Shown: positions 46,665-56,662, counted from the stretch's first letter. The stretch is 64,000 nucleotides of DNA from Pseudomonas sp. ACM7 (GCF_004136015.1 NZ_CP024866.1:4896260-4960259); one strand, 5' to 3'. The notes: generated by a model not told the origin, from the sequence alone. Program-made: numbers and translations.

Positions 46665-48059
46665 ATGGCTGTCTACAACTACGACGTGGTGGTGCTGGGT
46701 TCCGGCCCGGCGGGAGAAGGCGCGGCAATGAACGCCGCCAAAGCAGGGCGCAAGGTGGCGATGGTCGATAGCCGTCGCCAGGTCGGCGGCAACTGCACCC
46801 ACCTGGGCACCATCCCGTCCAAGGCACTGCGTCACTCGGTCCGGCAGATCATGCAGTTCAACACCAACCCGATGTTCCGGGCCATTGGTGAGCCACGCTG
46901 GTTCTCGTTCCCGGACGTGTTGAAAAGCGCCGAAAAAGTCATCTCCAAACAAGTCGCTTCGCGCACCGGCTACTACGCCCGTAACCGCGTCGACGTGTTC
47001 TTCGGCACCGGCAGCTTCGCCGACGAGCAAACCATTGAAGTGGTCTGCGCCAACGGCGTGGTCGAAAAACTGGTGGCCAAGCACATCATCATCGCCACCG
47101 GCTCGCGTCCGTATCGTCCGGCGGACATCGATTTTCACCACCCGCGTATCTACGATAGCGACACCATCCTCAGCCTCGGCCACACCCCGCGCAAACTCAT
47201 CGTTTACGGCGCCGGCGTGATCGGTTGTGAGTACGCGTCGATCTTCAGCGGTCTGGGTGTACTGGTTGAACTGGTGGACAACCGCGGTCAGTTGCTGAGC
47301 TTCCTCGACTCGGAAATTTCCCAGGCCCTGAGCTATCACTTCAGCAACAACAACATCACGGTTCGCCATAACGAAGACTACGACCGCGTCGAAGGCGTGG
47401 ACAACGGCGTGATCCTGCACCTCAAGTCCGGCAAGAAGATCAAGGCCGACGCTTTGCTCTGGTGCAACGGCCGTACCGGCAACACTGATCAGTTGGGTCT
47501 GGAAAACATCGGCGTGAAGGTCAACAGCCGTGGTCAGATCGAAGTGGACGAGGCCTACCGTACCTGCAAGCCGAACATCTACGGCGCCGGTGACGTGATT
47601 GGTTGGCCGAGCCTGGCCAGTGCTGCTCACGACCAGGGTCGTTCGGCCGCTGGCAGCATCGTTGACAACCATAGCTGGCGCTTCGTCAACGACGTGCCGA
47701 CCGGCATCTACACCATTCCGGAGATCAGCTCGATCGGCAAGAACGAGCAGGAGCTGACTCAGGCCAAGGTGCCGTACGAAGTGGGCAAGGCGTTCTTCAA
47801 GGGCATGGCGCGTGCACAGATCGCCGGCGAGCCTCAGGGCATGCTGAAGATTCTGTTCCACCGCGAAACCCTGGAAGTGCTGGGCGTTCACTGCTTCGGT
47901 TATCAGGCGTCGGAGATCGTTCACATCGGTCAGGCGATCATGAACCAGCCGGGCGAACTGAACACGCTGAAGTACTTCGTCAACACGACGTTCAACTACC
48001 CGACCATGGCCGAAGCCTATCGGGTAGCGGCGTACGATGGCCTCAACCGGCTTTTTTGA
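46665..48059 (+). CDS. sthA: Soluble pyridine nucleotide transhydrogenase
   Basis: A 464-residue FAD enzyme that transfers hydride between NADPH and NAD+, balancing redox pools in the cytosol. The FAD loop is [39 protein letters not shown] has only one Cys where lipoamide dehydrogenases have a CxxxxC disulfide, the mark of SthA. The NAD(P) loop is [19 protein letters not shown]. The dimerisation domain ends [32 protein letters not shown] precedes the ATG. It is convergent with the phosphodiesterase gene. Confidence 0.97.
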   Translation: MAVYNYDVVVLGSGPAGEGAAMNAAKAGRKVAMVDSRRQVGGNCTHLGTIPSKALRHSVRQIMQFNTNPMFRAIGEPRWFSFPDVLKSAEKVISKQVASRTGYYARNRVDVFFGTGSFADEQTIEVVCANGVVEKLVAKHIIIATGSRPYRPADIDFHHPRIYDSDTILSLGHTPRKLIVYGAGVIGCEYASIFSGLGVLVELVDNRGQLLSFLDSEISQALSYHFSNNNITVRHNEDYDRVEGVDNGVILHLKSGKKIKADALLWCNGRTGNTDQLGLENIGVKVNSRGQIEVDEAYRTCKPNIYGAGDVIGWPSLASAAHDQGRSAAGSIVDNHSWRFVNDVPTGIYTIPEISSIGKNEQELTQAKVPYEVGKAFFKGMARAQIAGEPQGMLKILFHRETLEVLGVHCFGYQASEIVHIGQAIMNQPGELNTLKYFVNTTFNYPTMAEAYRVAAYDGLNRLF

Positions 48060-48101
48060 GTGGCTCCGGCCGGTGGCCTGAGCCGGCCGGGGAGACCGAT
48101 T

Positions 48102-48824
48102 TCAGCAATTCTCGAGCGTGGCGCTGGCCAAACCGGGAAAGTCTGTAATCAGGCTGTCAACGCCGAAGTCGGCGAGTCTGCGCATTAGCGCGGGCTCGTT
48201 GACTGTCCATACCGACACATGCAGCCCCTGACGCTGCGCCTTCTGCAGGCGTTCCGGCGTACACAGGGTCCAGTTCAGCGCCAGAATCTCACAGCCATAG
48301 CTTTGCGCGACCTTTAGCGGGTCGAGCCAGGCGTACTCGGCCACCAGTCCGCGGGACACATCCGGCACGAAGTCCAGCGCAGCTTTCAATACTTCCCGCG
48401 AACTCGAGGTGATCGTGACCTTGTCGAGCAGGCCGAAACGCTGAGCCATCTCACGAATCGCCAACACCGTAGTCGCAGCGCGGGTGCGCGAAGCGCTTTT
48501 GACTTCCAGCTGCCAGTGCTCGAAATCGCATTTCTCGAATAGTTCTTCCAGTGTTGGAATCGGGCACGGTTTGATCCAGCCTGGTCCGCCAGTGCGCGCG
48601 TCGTAGGTCACCAGCTCGGCCGCCGTGTGCTCGACGACTTTGCCGCGACGGTCGGTGGTGCGCTTGAGCGTCGGGTCGTGGATGACCATCAACTCGCCGT
48701 CCATGGAGAGGTGCAGGTCCAGTTCGCAGCGGCGCACGCCGTGCTTGAGGCATTGCTGAAAACTGGTCAGCGTATTTTCCGGTGCTTCGCCCTTGGCGCC
48801 GCGATGGCCGTAGATGAGAGTCAC
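48102..48824 (-). CDS. Glycerophosphodiester phosphodiesterase
   Basis: A 240-residue cytosolic GDPD-family TIM-barrel (UgpQ-like, no signal peptide). Conserved metal and catalytic residues: YGHRGAKGEAPENTLTSF (His7 and Arg8, then Glu) and CELDLHLSMDGELMVIHD (Glu, Asp and His). It hydrolyses glycerophosphodiesters to glycerol-3-phosphate and an alcohol, recycling phospholipid head groups. It is 14 bases downstream of the PilZ gene on the same strand, probably one operon (PA2990-PA2989 in PAO1). Confidence 0.93.
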   Translation of the reverse strand: MTLIYGHRGAKGEAPENTLTSFQQCLKHGVRRCELDLHLSMDGELMVIHDPTLKRTTDRRGKVVEHTAAELVTYDARTGGPGWIKPCPIPTLEELFEKCDFEHWQLEVKSASRTRAATTVLAIREMAQRFGLLDKVTITSSSREVLKAALDFVPDVSRGLVAEYAWLDPLKVAQSYGCEILALNWTLCTPERLQKAQRQGLHVSVWTVNEPALMRRLADFGVDSLITDFPGLASATLENC

Positions 48825-48838
48825 GGTTCTTCCTTAAA

Positions 48839-49420
48839 TTAAATGCCTGATTCGTTTTGTTCGCGGGCCAGGCGTCGTTCCTGGGCCTGCTTCTGAAAAA
48901 TGTAGCGGGCCAGCAATTGGCGCTGGGCATCGGTCGGGTATTCGAACTCGGTGCCGACGTCGTAGCCGTCGCCTTTGCGATCGCAATGGGTGACCCGGGC
49001 TCGCAGCAAAAGGCCGAGGGCTTGCGGCATCAGCACCAGTTTGACTGACAGGTGCGTGCCCTCGGCAATGGGCGTCGGATGCTGAAATTCGATCCCGCCT
49101 TCGGAAATGATCACCGGCTGCGGCTCGCCGATCTGCCCGAGCACGGTGATTGCGATCACCTGGCTCAGCAAATCGATGCGTTTATTCTGGGATTTCAGGA
49201 ACGCCGCGAGATTCCGGTCGCGCTCACTGATCTGGCGCAACAGGTGCTGTGACTCGAATTCGCTCAGGTGCAGCTCGCTGAGCAAGTTGAACAGTGGGGA
49301 AGCATCCTGCAACACATCCTGGCCTGCGGCTTCGGGTGCGGACAGGGGCCGAATTTCCAGTGCGATCGTGTCCTCGATACGGTAGTATTCGCGGCGATCT
49401 TCTTCATCTAATGTCGACAT
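48839..49420 (-). CDS. PilZ-domain protein with split, partly degenerate signature
   Basis: A 193-residue cytosolic protein. The N terminus has RREYYRIEDTIALEI, which supplies an RxxxR motif. About 85 residues of helical sequence follow (LFNLLSELHLSEFESQHLLR, ISERDRNLAAFLKSQ). Then come the beta-barrel parts VIISEGGIEFQHPTPI and LLLRARVTHCDRKGDGYDVG. In c-di-GMP-binding PilZ domains the second motif is [D/N]xSxxG; here it is SEGG, so binding is doubtful. It is cotranscribed with the phosphodiesterase gene and corresponds to PA2989 by position. Confidence 0.82.
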   Translation of the reverse strand: MSTLDEEDRREYYRIEDTIALEIRPLSAPEAAGQDVLQDASPLFNLLSELHLSEFESQHLLRQISERDRNLAAFLKSQNKRIDLLSQVIAITVLGQIGEPQPVIISEGGIEFQHPTPIAEGTHLSVKLVLMPQALGLLLRARVTHCDRKGDGYDVGTEFEYPTDAQRQLLARYIFQKQAQERRLAREQNESGI

Positions 49421-49514
49421 GGCGAACCCATGGTAGCGGCGGTGGTCTGAGTGTAAAGCTGGTTATCGACCCCCGCCACAAGGACGTTCCTTTTCCCTCC
49501 GAACAAGCCCCGAC

Positions 49515-50765
49515 ATGTTCAGACCTCTCTTCGTATTTATTGGCACGCGTTATACCCGTGCAAAGCGTCGCAATCATTTTGTGTCATTCATTTCCCTGAC
49601 CTCGATGATCGGACTCGCCCTTGGCGTGGTCGTGATGATCGTGGTGCTGTCGGTCATGAACGGCTTCGATCATGAGATGCGCACCCGCGTGCTGGGCATG
49701 GTGCCCCACGCGACCATCGAGTCCGGTGAACCGATCAGCGACTGGCAAAGCCTGGCCGCCAAGGTCAAGCAGAACCCGCAGGTGACGGCCGTGGCGCCGT
49801 TTACGCAGATGCAGGGTTTGCTGACCAACAACGGCAAGGTGTCCAAAGTCCTGCTCAATGCCATCGACCCTGCGCTGGAACGGCAGGTCTCGATCATTGA
49901 TAACTTCATGCAGCAGGGCAAACTCGACGACCTGGCGCCGGGCAGTTTCGGCATCGTCATCGGTGACAAGGCCGCGGCCAAGCTGGGTGCGGCGATCGGC
50001 GACAAACTGACGTTTGTGGCGCCGGAAGTCACCGTGACCCCGGCCGGGATGTTCCCGCGCATGAAACGCTTTACCGTGGTCGGCATCTTCCATGTCGGCG
50101 CCGGTGAACTGGACGGCTATCTGGGCATCACCAATCTTCAGGATCTGGCCAAGCTGCATCGCTGGAAACCGGATCAGGTCCAGGGCATCCGCCTGAAGTT
50201 CGACGACCTGTTCCAGGCGCCACGCGTCGCGTGGACCATCGCGCAGCATCTCGGCGAAGACCATTTCTATGCCCGCGACTGGACACGCACCCACGGCAAT
50301 CTGTATCAGGCGATCCGCATGGAAAAAGCCATGATCGGTTTGCTGTTGCTGCTGATCGTCGCCGTTGCTGCATTCAATATTATTTCCACGCTGGTGATGG
50401 TGGTGAACGACAAGAAGGGCGACATCGCGATTCTGCGTACCCTTGGCGCCACACCGGGTTCGATCATGGCGATCTTCATGGTGCAGGGCACCGTCATTGG
50501 TGTGGTCGGGACGCTGATCGGCGCCGTGGTCGGGATCTTCGCCGCGCTGAACGTCAGCGCCGCGATATCGGCCCTCGAAGGTCTGATCGGGCACAAATTC
50601 CTCAACGCCGACGTGTACTTCATCGATTACCTGCCGTCGCAAGTGCAGAGCCAGGATGTGTTGATGGTCTGCGCCGCCGCGTTGGTCCTGAGTTTCCTCG
50701 CCACCCTGTATCCAGCCTGGCGTGCCGCGCGCACCCAGCCTGCGGAGGCGCTACGTTATGAGTGA
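49515..50765 (+). CDS. lolC: Lipoprotein-releasing system membrane subunit LolC
   Basis: A 416-residue subunit of the LolCDE ABC transporter, which extracts lipoproteins from the inner membrane and hands them to LolA. Topology: one N-terminal helix ([20 protein letters not shown]), a large periplasmic domain (about 45-270), then three helices of the FtsX type ([60 protein letters not shown]). The stop codon overlaps the lolD start. It is a paralogue of the lolE product. Confidence 0.93.
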   Translation: MFRPLFVFIGTRYTRAKRRNHFVSFISLTSMIGLALGVVVMIVVLSVMNGFDHEMRTRVLGMVPHATIESGEPISDWQSLAAKVKQNPQVTAVAPFTQMQGLLTNNGKVSKVLLNAIDPALERQVSIIDNFMQQGKLDDLAPGSFGIVIGDKAAAKLGAAIGDKLTFVAPEVTVTPAGMFPRMKRFTVVGIFHVGAGELDGYLGITNLQDLAKLHRWKPDQVQGIRLKFDDLFQAPRVAWTIAQHLGEDHFYARDWTRTHGNLYQAIRMEKAMIGLLLLLIVAVAAFNIISTLVMVVNDKKGDIAILRTLGATPGSIMAIFMVQGTVIGVVGTLIGAVVGIFAALNVSAAISALEGLIGHKFLNADVYFIDYLPSQVQSQDVLMVCAAALVLSFLATLYPAWRAARTQPAEALRYE

Positions 50766-51456
50766 GTTGGGCATGAGTGATAAAGCAATCTTGAGCTGCC
50801 GCGACTTGGGCAAATCCTACGAGGAAGGCCCGGAATCGGTAGAGGTTCTGGCCGGTCTGCAACTGGAGCTGCATCCGGGTGAGCGCGTGGCGATTGTCGG
50901 TACCTCGGGCTCGGGCAAAAGTACCTTGCTCAACCTGCTGGGCGGCCTCGATACACCGACCAAGGGCAGTGTTTGGCTGGCCGGTGAAGAGCTGTCGGCG
51001 CTGAACGAAAAGGCTCGCGGTTTGCTGCGCAATCGGTCGCTGGGTTTCGTTTACCAGTTCCACCACTTGTTGCCTGAGTTCACCGCGCTGGAAAACGTCT
51101 GCATGCCGCTGCTGATCGGCAAGACGGCTATCCCGCAAGCGCGTCAGCGTGCGACGGCATTGCTGGAGCGGGTAGGGCTGGGGCATCGCCTGGAGCACAA
51201 ACCGGCCGAATTGTCCGGTGGTGAACGTCAGCGTGTGGCCATCGCCCGCGCCCTGGTGAACAACCCAGGCCTGGTGATGCTCGACGAGCCGACCGGTAAC
51301 CTCGACTCCCACACCGCCCAGGGCATTCAGGATTTGATGCTGGAACTCAGCACTTCGATGCGCACGGCGTTCCTGGTGGTGACTCACGACATGAACCTGG
51401 CTCGCCAGATGGATCGCGTCCTGCATTTGCAGGAAGGTTACCTGACGCCCATCTGA
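50758..51456 (+). CDS. lolD: Lipoprotein-releasing system ATPase LolD
   Basis: A 232-residue ABC ATPase that powers LolCDE. Walker [19 protein letters not shown], LolD-type [19 protein letters not shown], signature [16 protein letters not shown], Walker [14 protein letters not shown] and the H loop [10 protein letters not shown]. The ATG at 50758 overlaps the lolC stop by 8 bases and has GCGGAGGCG before it; a second in-frame ATG at 50773 is possible. A strong terminator follows before lolE. Confidence 0.95.
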   Translation: MSELGMSDKAILSCRDLGKSYEEGPESVEVLAGLQLELHPGERVAIVGTSGSGKSTLLNLLGGLDTPTKGSVWLAGEELSALNEKARGLLRNRSLGFVYQFHHLLPEFTALENVCMPLLIGKTAIPQARQRATALLERVGLGHRLEHKPAELSGGERQRVAIARALVNNPGLVMLDEPTGNLDSHTAQGIQDLMLELSTSMRTAFLVVTHDMNLARQMDRVLHLQEGYLTPI

Positions 51457-51465
51457 TTGGCCGAA

Positions 51466-51504
51466 ACCCGGCGTACTGAACAGTACGTCGGGTCTTTTAT
51501 TTTT
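51466..51504 (+). terminator. Strong terminator-like hairpin between lolD and lolE
   Basis: A 12-base stem, ACCCGGCGTACT with AGTACGTCGGGT (one G-U pair), GAAC loop, then CTTTTATTTTT. The lolE start is 17 bases after the T run. Confidence 0.85.
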
Positions 51505-51520
51505 ATACGGTGCCCAGCGA

Positions 51521-52765
51521 ATGTTCAGACCGTTATCGATCTTTATCGGCGCGCGCTATACCCGCGCCAAGCGCCGCAATCGCTTTGTTTCCTTCATCTC
51601 GATGACCTCAATGATCGGCCTCGCCCTGGGCGTGCTGGCGATGATCGTGGTGTTGTCGGTCATGAACGGTTTCCAGCGTGAAATGAGCTCGCGCATCCTC
51701 GGCATGGTGCCTCACGCGACAATCGTCGGCGTCAATCCGATCGACGATTGGCAGCCCGTCGCTGCGGCGGCCATGAAGAATCCTGAAGTGACGGCCGCCG
51801 TGCCGTTCACCGAGATGGAAGGCATGCTGTCCTACAAGGGGACGATGCAGCCGATCCAGGTCAGCGGCGTTGATCCGGCGCTGGAAGGCAAGGTGTCGAT
51901 CGTCGCCCAGCACATTGTTCAGGGGCGTCTCGATGCCTTGAAGCCGGGTGAGTTCGGCGTGGTGATCGGCGAGATCACGGCACGTCGCTTCCGCTTGAAC
52001 GTCGGCGACAAGATCACCCTGATCGTGCCGGAAGTCAGCACTGCACCGGGCGGCATCACCCCGCGCATGCAGCGGTTGAACGTGGTCGGCGTGTTCAAGG
52101 TCGGCGCCGAACTGGACGGCTCCATGGCGCTGATCCACGTGGCCGATGCCGCGCAGATGCAGCACTGGGCGCCGAATCAGGTGCAAAGCGTGCGCCTGGC
52201 GGTGAAGGATTTGTACGCTGCGCCGAAGGTTTCCAGTGATATTGCTGGCGGGCTGGGCACCGCTTACAAGGCTGATGACTGGACCCACACGCAGGGCAGT
52301 CTGTTCAGTGCGATGAAGATGGAAAAAACCATGATTGGCCTGCTGCTGTTGATGATCGTCGCGGTGGCGGCGTTCAACATCATCGCAACCCTGATCATGG
52401 TGGTGAACGACAAGGGCGCGGACATCGCGATCCTGCGCACCATCGGCGCCACGCCGCGGCAGATCATGGCGATCTTCATGGTGCAGGGCACCGTGATCGG
52501 GGTTGTCGGTACGTTGATTGGTGGTGTGCTCGGCGTGATTGCGGCGCTGAACGTCAGTGAACTGGTGGGCTGGATGGAGCGGGTCAGCGGGCAGCACATT
52601 TTCAGTTCCGACGTGTACTTCGTCAGTAACTTGCCGTCCGAACTGCAGGGAGCGGATGTGGTGTTGATCTGCTCCGCCGGGTTCATTCTGAGCTTCCTCG
52701 CCACCGTTTACCCGGCATGGCGTGCGGCGAAAGTCGAGCCGGCTACCGCGTTGCGGTATTCGTAG
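51521..52765 (+). CDS. lolE: Lipoprotein-releasing system membrane subunit LolE
   Basis: A 414-residue FtsX-type membrane subunit, paralogous to LolC over its whole length: the first 40 residues differ at only a few positions ([20 protein letters not shown] against [20 protein letters not shown]). It has an N-terminal helix, a periplasmic domain and three C-terminal helices ending LSFLATVYPAWRAAKVEPAT. LolC and LolE form the membrane part of the transporter as a heterodimer. It lies 64 bases from lolD, separated by a terminator-like hairpin, which may set a lower or separate level of expression. Confidence 0.93.
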   Translation: MFRPLSIFIGARYTRAKRRNRFVSFISMTSMIGLALGVLAMIVVLSVMNGFQREMSSRILGMVPHATIVGVNPIDDWQPVAAAAMKNPEVTAAVPFTEMEGMLSYKGTMQPIQVSGVDPALEGKVSIVAQHIVQGRLDALKPGEFGVVIGEITARRFRLNVGDKITLIVPEVSTAPGGITPRMQRLNVVGVFKVGAELDGSMALIHVADAAQMQHWAPNQVQSVRLAVKDLYAAPKVSSDIAGGLGTAYKADDWTHTQGSLFSAMKMEKTMIGLLLLMIVAVAAFNIIATLIMVVNDKGADIAILRTIGATPRQIMAIFMVQGTVIGVVGTLIGGVLGVIAALNVSELVGWMERVSGQHIFSSDVYFVSNLPSELQGADVVLICSAGFILSFLATVYPAWRAAKVEPATALRYS

Positions 52766-52779
52766 TCTGATAGGCCGCT

Positions 52780-52888
52780 TTCGTCGGAACGCCGCCCGGA
52801 GCAAGCCCGCTCCCACATTTGACCGAGTTGAGCCACACATTCGTGAACGACTCAAATCCAATGTGGGAGCGGGCTTGCTCGCGAAGGG
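52780..52888. repeat. REPIN with altered left arm
   Basis: The right arm is the normal core. The left arm carries GTCGGAACGCCGCCCGG before AGCAAGCCCGCTCCCAC. It lies between the convergent lolE and copS genes. Confidence 0.82.
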
Positions 52889-52904
52889 GCCAGTCCTGCT
52901 GGCC

Positions 52905-54254
52905 TCAATCTCCCTTGGGCAACTCAATCACAAACCGCGTCCACCCGTTATCCGATTCAGAGCGAATCTGCCCGCCATGGGCGCGGATGATCGATTGAGT
53001 GATCGCCAATCCCAGCCCCGCATGTTCACTACTGCCTTCCTGGCGTGCCGGATCAGCCCGGTAGAAGCGATCAAATAAGCGCGGCAGCAACGCCCCATCA
53101 ATTCCGTCGCCGCTGTTCTCGACCGTCAGACTCAATCCCTTAGGCTGATCAATAATCCGCACCCGAACCTCGCCTTCGACCGGCGTAAACCGCAACGCAT
53201 TGTCCAGCAAATTGGAAAGCGCCCTACGCAACATGCTGCGATCGCCCTCCATGCGCGCACTGCCTTCACGACTCAACCTGACCTGAGCGTCCTCCGCCAA
53301 CGGCGCAAAAAACTCCAGCAATAAATCCGCTTCTTCAGCCAGCTCCAGCGGTTCGCGCTTGGGCATCAACAACCCGTGGTCAGCCTTGGCCAGGTACAAC
53401 ATGTCGTTGACCAGTTGCGCCATCCATTGCAGTTCTTCGAGATTGCTGTGCAGTGCTTCGCGGTAATCCTCGATGGGACGTGGGCGGGTGAGGGTGACCT
53501 GGGTGTGGGTCAGCAAGTTCGACAACGGCGTGCGCAATTCATGGGCGATGTCGGCGGAGAAGGCCGAGAGTCGCTGAAAAGAGTCGTCGAGGCGTCCGAG
53601 CATGGCGTTGAAGTTGTGGGCCATTTCCGCGAGTTCTGGCGGCATATTTTCTTCGGGCAAGCGGGCATTGAGCGACTGCGCTGAAACGCCACTGGCAACC
53701 GCACTCATGCGCCGCAACGGCCGCAACCCACTGCGCGCGGCCCAGGCACCGAGCAGGGCGGTGGCCAGTGCCGACAAGCCGACTGTCAGCCAGATAAGGT
53801 GCTGCATGCGTTGCAGAAAGTGCTGGTGATGGGTGATGTCCAGCAGCAAGGTCAACTGCGGCGAGTCAGGTTTGTCGAGGTACAACGGAGCGTTGAGGAC
53901 GCGATAGTCGGTACCTTCGCTGCTCACCGTGGACAAGCCAGGTTGGGTCGGCAATGCCTGAGGCAGGTGCGTTGAGCTGTCATACCAGCGCTTGCCGTCG
54001 CTGCCAGTGATTCGCAGCGACAGATCAGTCTGTCGGCTCAATTCATCGGCCAGTTTGACTTCGCTTTCACTCGACTGAATGTCATGAAGTGCCCGACGCA
54101 TACCAATCAGCTTGCCGTCCAGCAACTGCTGATCGAGTTCAACGAAATGCGCTTCGCTGGCCCTGCTGAACAACACCCCGGCAAACAGCGACACCACGGC
54201 GGTGCACGCCGCAAACAGCAGCGCCAGACGGCTGCTTAACGAAAGTCGACGCAT
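52905..54254 (-). CDS. copS: Heavy-metal sensor histidine kinase CopS
   Basis: A 449-residue inner-membrane kinase. It has two membrane helices (about 10-30 and 155-175) around a periplasmic sensor domain of about 120 residues with a His-rich end (DITHHQHFLQ), then HAMP, the phospho-acceptor His238 in FSADIAHELRTPLSN, and the ATPase domain with N box NLLDNALRFTP and GLGLAITQSIIRAHGG. It is of the CusS/CopS type, which responds to periplasmic copper. Its start overlaps the copR stop by one base (TGATG). Confidence 0.92.
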   Translation of the reverse strand: MRRLSLSSRLALLFAACTAVVSLFAGVLFSRASEAHFVELDQQLLDGKLIGMRRALHDIQSSESEVKLADELSRQTDLSLRITGSDGKRWYDSSTHLPQALPTQPGLSTVSSEGTDYRVLNAPLYLDKPDSPQLTLLLDITHHQHFLQRMQHLIWLTVGLSALATALLGAWAARSGLRPLRRMSAVASGVSAQSLNARLPEENMPPELAEMAHNFNAMLGRLDDSFQRLSAFSADIAHELRTPLSNLLTHTQVTLTRPRPIEDYREALHSNLEELQWMAQLVNDMLYLAKADHGLLMPKREPLELAEEADLLLEFFAPLAEDAQVRLSREGSARMEGDRSMLRRALSNLLDNALRFTPVEGEVRVRIIDQPKGLSLTVENSGDGIDGALLPRLFDRFYRADPARQEGSSEHAGLGLAITQSIIRAHGGQIRSESDNGWTRFVIELPKGD

Positions 54255-54934
54255 CAGGCAGGGCGCTCTTCAAGGACGTAACCCATGCCACGCACGGTGT
54301 GAATTAATTTGTTGGGGAATTCATCGTCGATCTTCAGGCGCAAACGACGGATCGCCACTTCGATGACATTGGTGTCGCTGTCGAAATTCATGTCCCAGAC
54401 CTGGGATGCGATCAACGACTTGGGCAGGACTTCGCCTTGCCTGCGCAGGAGCATTTCCAGCAGGGCGAATTCCTTGGCCGTCAGGTCGATGCGTTGACCG
54501 CTGCGTTCGACCCGGCGGCGGATCAGGTCCAGACGCAAGTCCGCCAGTTGCAGGCTGGTTTCCTGAGGTGTGGCGTTACCACGGCGCAGCAGGCTGCGGA
54601 CCCGGGCCAACAGTTCGGAGAAGGCGAACGGTTTGACCAGGTAGTCGTCGGCGCCCAGTTCGAGGCCGTGGACCCTGTCCTCCACCGCGTCGCGTGCTGT
54701 CAGAAACAGTACCGGCGTGTCGAGACCGGCACCGCGCACCGCTTGCAGAATCTGCCAGCCATCGCGACCGGGCAACATCACATCGAGGATCAACAGGGCG
54801 TAATCGCCGGTCAGCGCCAGTTGCTGGCCGGTGCTGCCGTCCGCCACCAGTTCAGTATTGAAACCGGCTTCGGTCAGGCCCTGGCGCAGGTAGTGGCCAG
54901 TTTTCGGTTGGTCTTCGACGATCAGCAGTTTCAT
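54254..54934 (-). CDS. copR: Copper-responsive response regulator CopR
   Basis: A 226-residue OmpR-family regulator. The receiver domain has Asp51 ([16 protein letters not shown]) and Lys in [15 protein letters not shown]. The winged helix ends [16 protein letters not shown] and [12 protein letters not shown]. It is paired with copS in one operon and faces the cupredoxin gene across 155 bases that hold a copper-box-like sequence. In PAO1 the same pair (PA2809-PA2810) controls copper tolerance genes, including a cupredoxin (PA2807). Confidence 0.94.
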   Translation of the reverse strand: MKLLIVEDQPKTGHYLRQGLTEAGFNTELVADGSTGQQLALTGDYALLILDVMLPGRDGWQILQAVRGAGLDTPVLFLTARDAVEDRVHGLELGADDYLVKPFAFSELLARVRSLLRRGNATPQETSLQLADLRLDLIRRRVERSGQRIDLTAKEFALLEMLLRRQGEVLPKSLIASQVWDMNFDSDTNVIEVAIRRLRLKIDDEFPNKLIHTVRGMGYVLEERPA

Positions 54935-54997
54935 GGGCGACTCGAGGCAAATGGAACGAACGCTTTATACCGTGGGCAGCGTTAATACAGGTCAACC

Positions 54998-55023
54998 TGA
55001 CAAAGTTGTAATCTGGCTGTCAG
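54998..55023. promoter_or_regulatory. Candidate CopR box
   Basis: TGACAAAGTTGTAAT (54998-55012) is an imperfect palindrome of the TGACA-N3-T-N-GT-N-AT kind reported for CopR. CTGTCAG at 55017-55023 adds an outer inverted repeat with CTGACA. It is placed between divergent copRS and the cupredoxin gene, 70-90 bases before the latter. Confidence 0.6.
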
Positions 55024-55089
55024 GTTGCGGGCAGTCGCAGTAGTTTAGAGTTTTCCACAGGCTGAACCTTATCTTGTTGGAGTGCGACT

Positions 55090-55610
55090 ATGTTTTTGCG
55101 CAATTCACTGGTGCGCGTCGCGTGTTTGCTGGCGCTGAGCTCGCCAGCGTGGCTGCCCCGGCACATACCTACGACTTCGGCCAACCGGCCCCGGCGGCAA
55201 AGGCGACTCGCAGCGTTGAAGTCGTCATGGACGACATGTCGTTCACGCCCAAGGCGATTGATATCAAGGCCGGTGAGACGGTTCGTTTTGTGTTGGTGAA
55301 TAAAGGCCAGTTGTTGCACGAATTCAACCTTGGTGATGCGGCGATGCATGCCAAGCATCAGCAGGAAATGATGCAGATGCAGAAGAGCGGGATGCTGATG
55401 CCTGCAGGCCTGAAGGAAATGGACCACGGCGCAATGGCCGGTATGGATCACGGCATGAAGCACGACGACCCTAACAGCGTGCTCGTAGAACCGGGTAAAA
55501 CCGCCGAGCTGACCTGGACCTTCACCAAGGCCACCAACCTGGAATTTGCCTGCAACATCCCCGGTCATTACCAGGCCGGCATGGTCGGCAAGTTGACTGT
55601 CAGTCAGTAA
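55090..55610 (+). pseudogene. Copper-binding cupredoxin (CopI-like) with a frameshift at the signal-peptide junction
   Basis: The ATG at 55090, after TTGTTGGAG, opens a clear signal peptide, MFLRNSLVRVACLLALSSPAW. The mature part, AAPAHTYDFGQPAPAAKATR onward, lies in another frame starting at about 55153. One base, most simply a G in TGG(G)CTG near 55151, is missing. The mature domain is a plastocyanin-like fold with ligands His (LLHEFNL), Cys, His and Met (ACNIPGHYQAGM) and a Met/His-rich loop (MDHGAMAGMDHGMKHD). It would bind periplasmic copper. Either the gene is broken or the base was lost in sequencing. The neighbouring copRS supports the role. Confidence 0.8.
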
Positions 55611-55671
55611 GCACTCAAAGGCGGGAGCAAAGGCTGGTAGAATCCGCTGATTCTTCAGTCAGGTTTCCGCC

Positions 55672-56502
55672 ATGCATCCCGCAGCCGAACACTCGCCGCT
55701 GGGCAAATCCAGCGAATACATCGCCACCTACACGCCGTCCTTGCTGTTCCCGATCCCGCGCACCGCGAAATGGGCCGAGCTGGGCCTGACGGCTGAAACC
55801 CTGCCGTACAAGGGCGTGGATTTCTGGAATTGCTTCGAGCTGTCGTGGCTGTTGCCGTCCGGCAAACCAGTGGTGGCCATTGGTGAATTCAGTATCCCGG
55901 CGGATTCGCCGAATATCATCGAATCGAAGTCGTTCAAGCTGTACCTCAATTCCCTGAACCAGACACCGTTTGCCGACACCGCGAGCCTTGAGGCGACGTT
56001 GGCGAAAGACCTGTCGGCTGCTGCCGGTAAACCGGTCGGCGTGCGGATTCGCAGCCTGAAGGACGTCGAGGCCGAAGGCGTCGTGGCGTTGCCGGGCGTG
56101 TGCATAGATGATCTGGACATCAGCGTCAGCAACTATGAGCATCCGCGTCCGGAACTGCTGCGTTGCGATGAATCACGCATCGTGGAGGAGAGCGTGCACA
56201 GCCATTTGCTCAAATCCAACTGCCCGGTCACCAGTCAGCCGGACTGGGGCAGCGTGGCGGTGGAATACCGTGGCGCGGCACTGGATCACGCGAGTTTGCT
56301 GGAATACATCGTGAGCTTCCGTCAGCACTCCGACTTCCACGAGCAGTGCGTGGAGCGGATTTTTCTCGACCTGCAACGGTTGTTGAAACCGGAGAAATTA
56401 ACGGTGTATGCGCGGTATGTGCGGCGCGGTGGGTTGGACATCAACCCGTATCGCAGTACTGAAACCGTTCAACTGCCAAACCACCGTCTGGTCCGTCAAT
56501 AA
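55672..56502 (+). CDS. queF: NADPH-dependent 7-cyano-7-deazaguanine reductase
   Basis: A 276-residue enzyme of the long (bimodular) QueF type that reduces preQ0 to preQ1 for queuosine in tRNA. The catalytic Cys184 is in [17 protein letters not shown] and Asp191 follows. The NADPH motif is [13 protein letters not shown] (about residue 84). The C-terminal [15 protein letters not shown] is typical. The ATG at 55672 has a short GGTTTCCGCC leader. It is transcribed from the side of the cupredoxin gene but with no obvious functional tie. Confidence 0.96.
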   Translation: MHPAAEHSPLGKSSEYIATYTPSLLFPIPRTAKWAELGLTAETLPYKGVDFWNCFELSWLLPSGKPVVAIGEFSIPADSPNIIESKSFKLYLNSLNQTPFADTASLEATLAKDLSAAAGKPVGVRIRSLKDVEAEGVVALPGVCIDDLDISVSNYEHPRPELLRCDESRIVEESVHSHLLKSNCPVTSQPDWGSVAVEYRGAALDHASLLEYIVSFRQHSDFHEQCVERIFLDLQRLLKPEKLTVYARYVRRGGLDINPYRSTETVQLPNHRLVRQ

Positions 56503-56510
56503 ATAACCCC

Positions 56511-56602
56511 TGTGGGAGCGGGCTTGCTCGCGAAGGGGCCGTTACATTCAACATCAATGGTGACTGACACTCCGCCTTCGCGAGCAAGCCCGCTCCCACA
56601 GG
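56511..56602. repeat. REPIN
   Basis: Canonical inverted REP pair with TGTGGGAGCGGGCTTGCTCG at both ends, between the convergent queF and DUF4404 genes. Confidence 0.92.
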
Positions 56603-56628
56603 GGATTGCATTGCAAGTCGCAGATATG

Positions 56629-56662
56629 AAAAAGCCCCGCTATCACTAGCGGGGCTTTTTTG
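56629..56662. terminator. Bidirectional terminator between queF and the DUF4404 gene
   Basis: Stem AAAGCCCCGCTA with TAGCGGGGCTTT, around TCAC. A run on the left and T run on the right let it work both ways. Confidence 0.9.

Noticed and set aside
48060..48101. GC-rich hairpin after sthA as a terminator
   Set aside because: The stem CCGGCC/GGCCGG is clear but no U run follows on either strand.
55074..55610. Single continuous frame for the cupredoxin from a TTG at 55074
   Set aside because: Its first 30 residues (MLECDYVFAQFTGARRVFAG) have no signal peptide, while a correct signal peptide lies in the neighbouring frame with a good ribosome-binding site.
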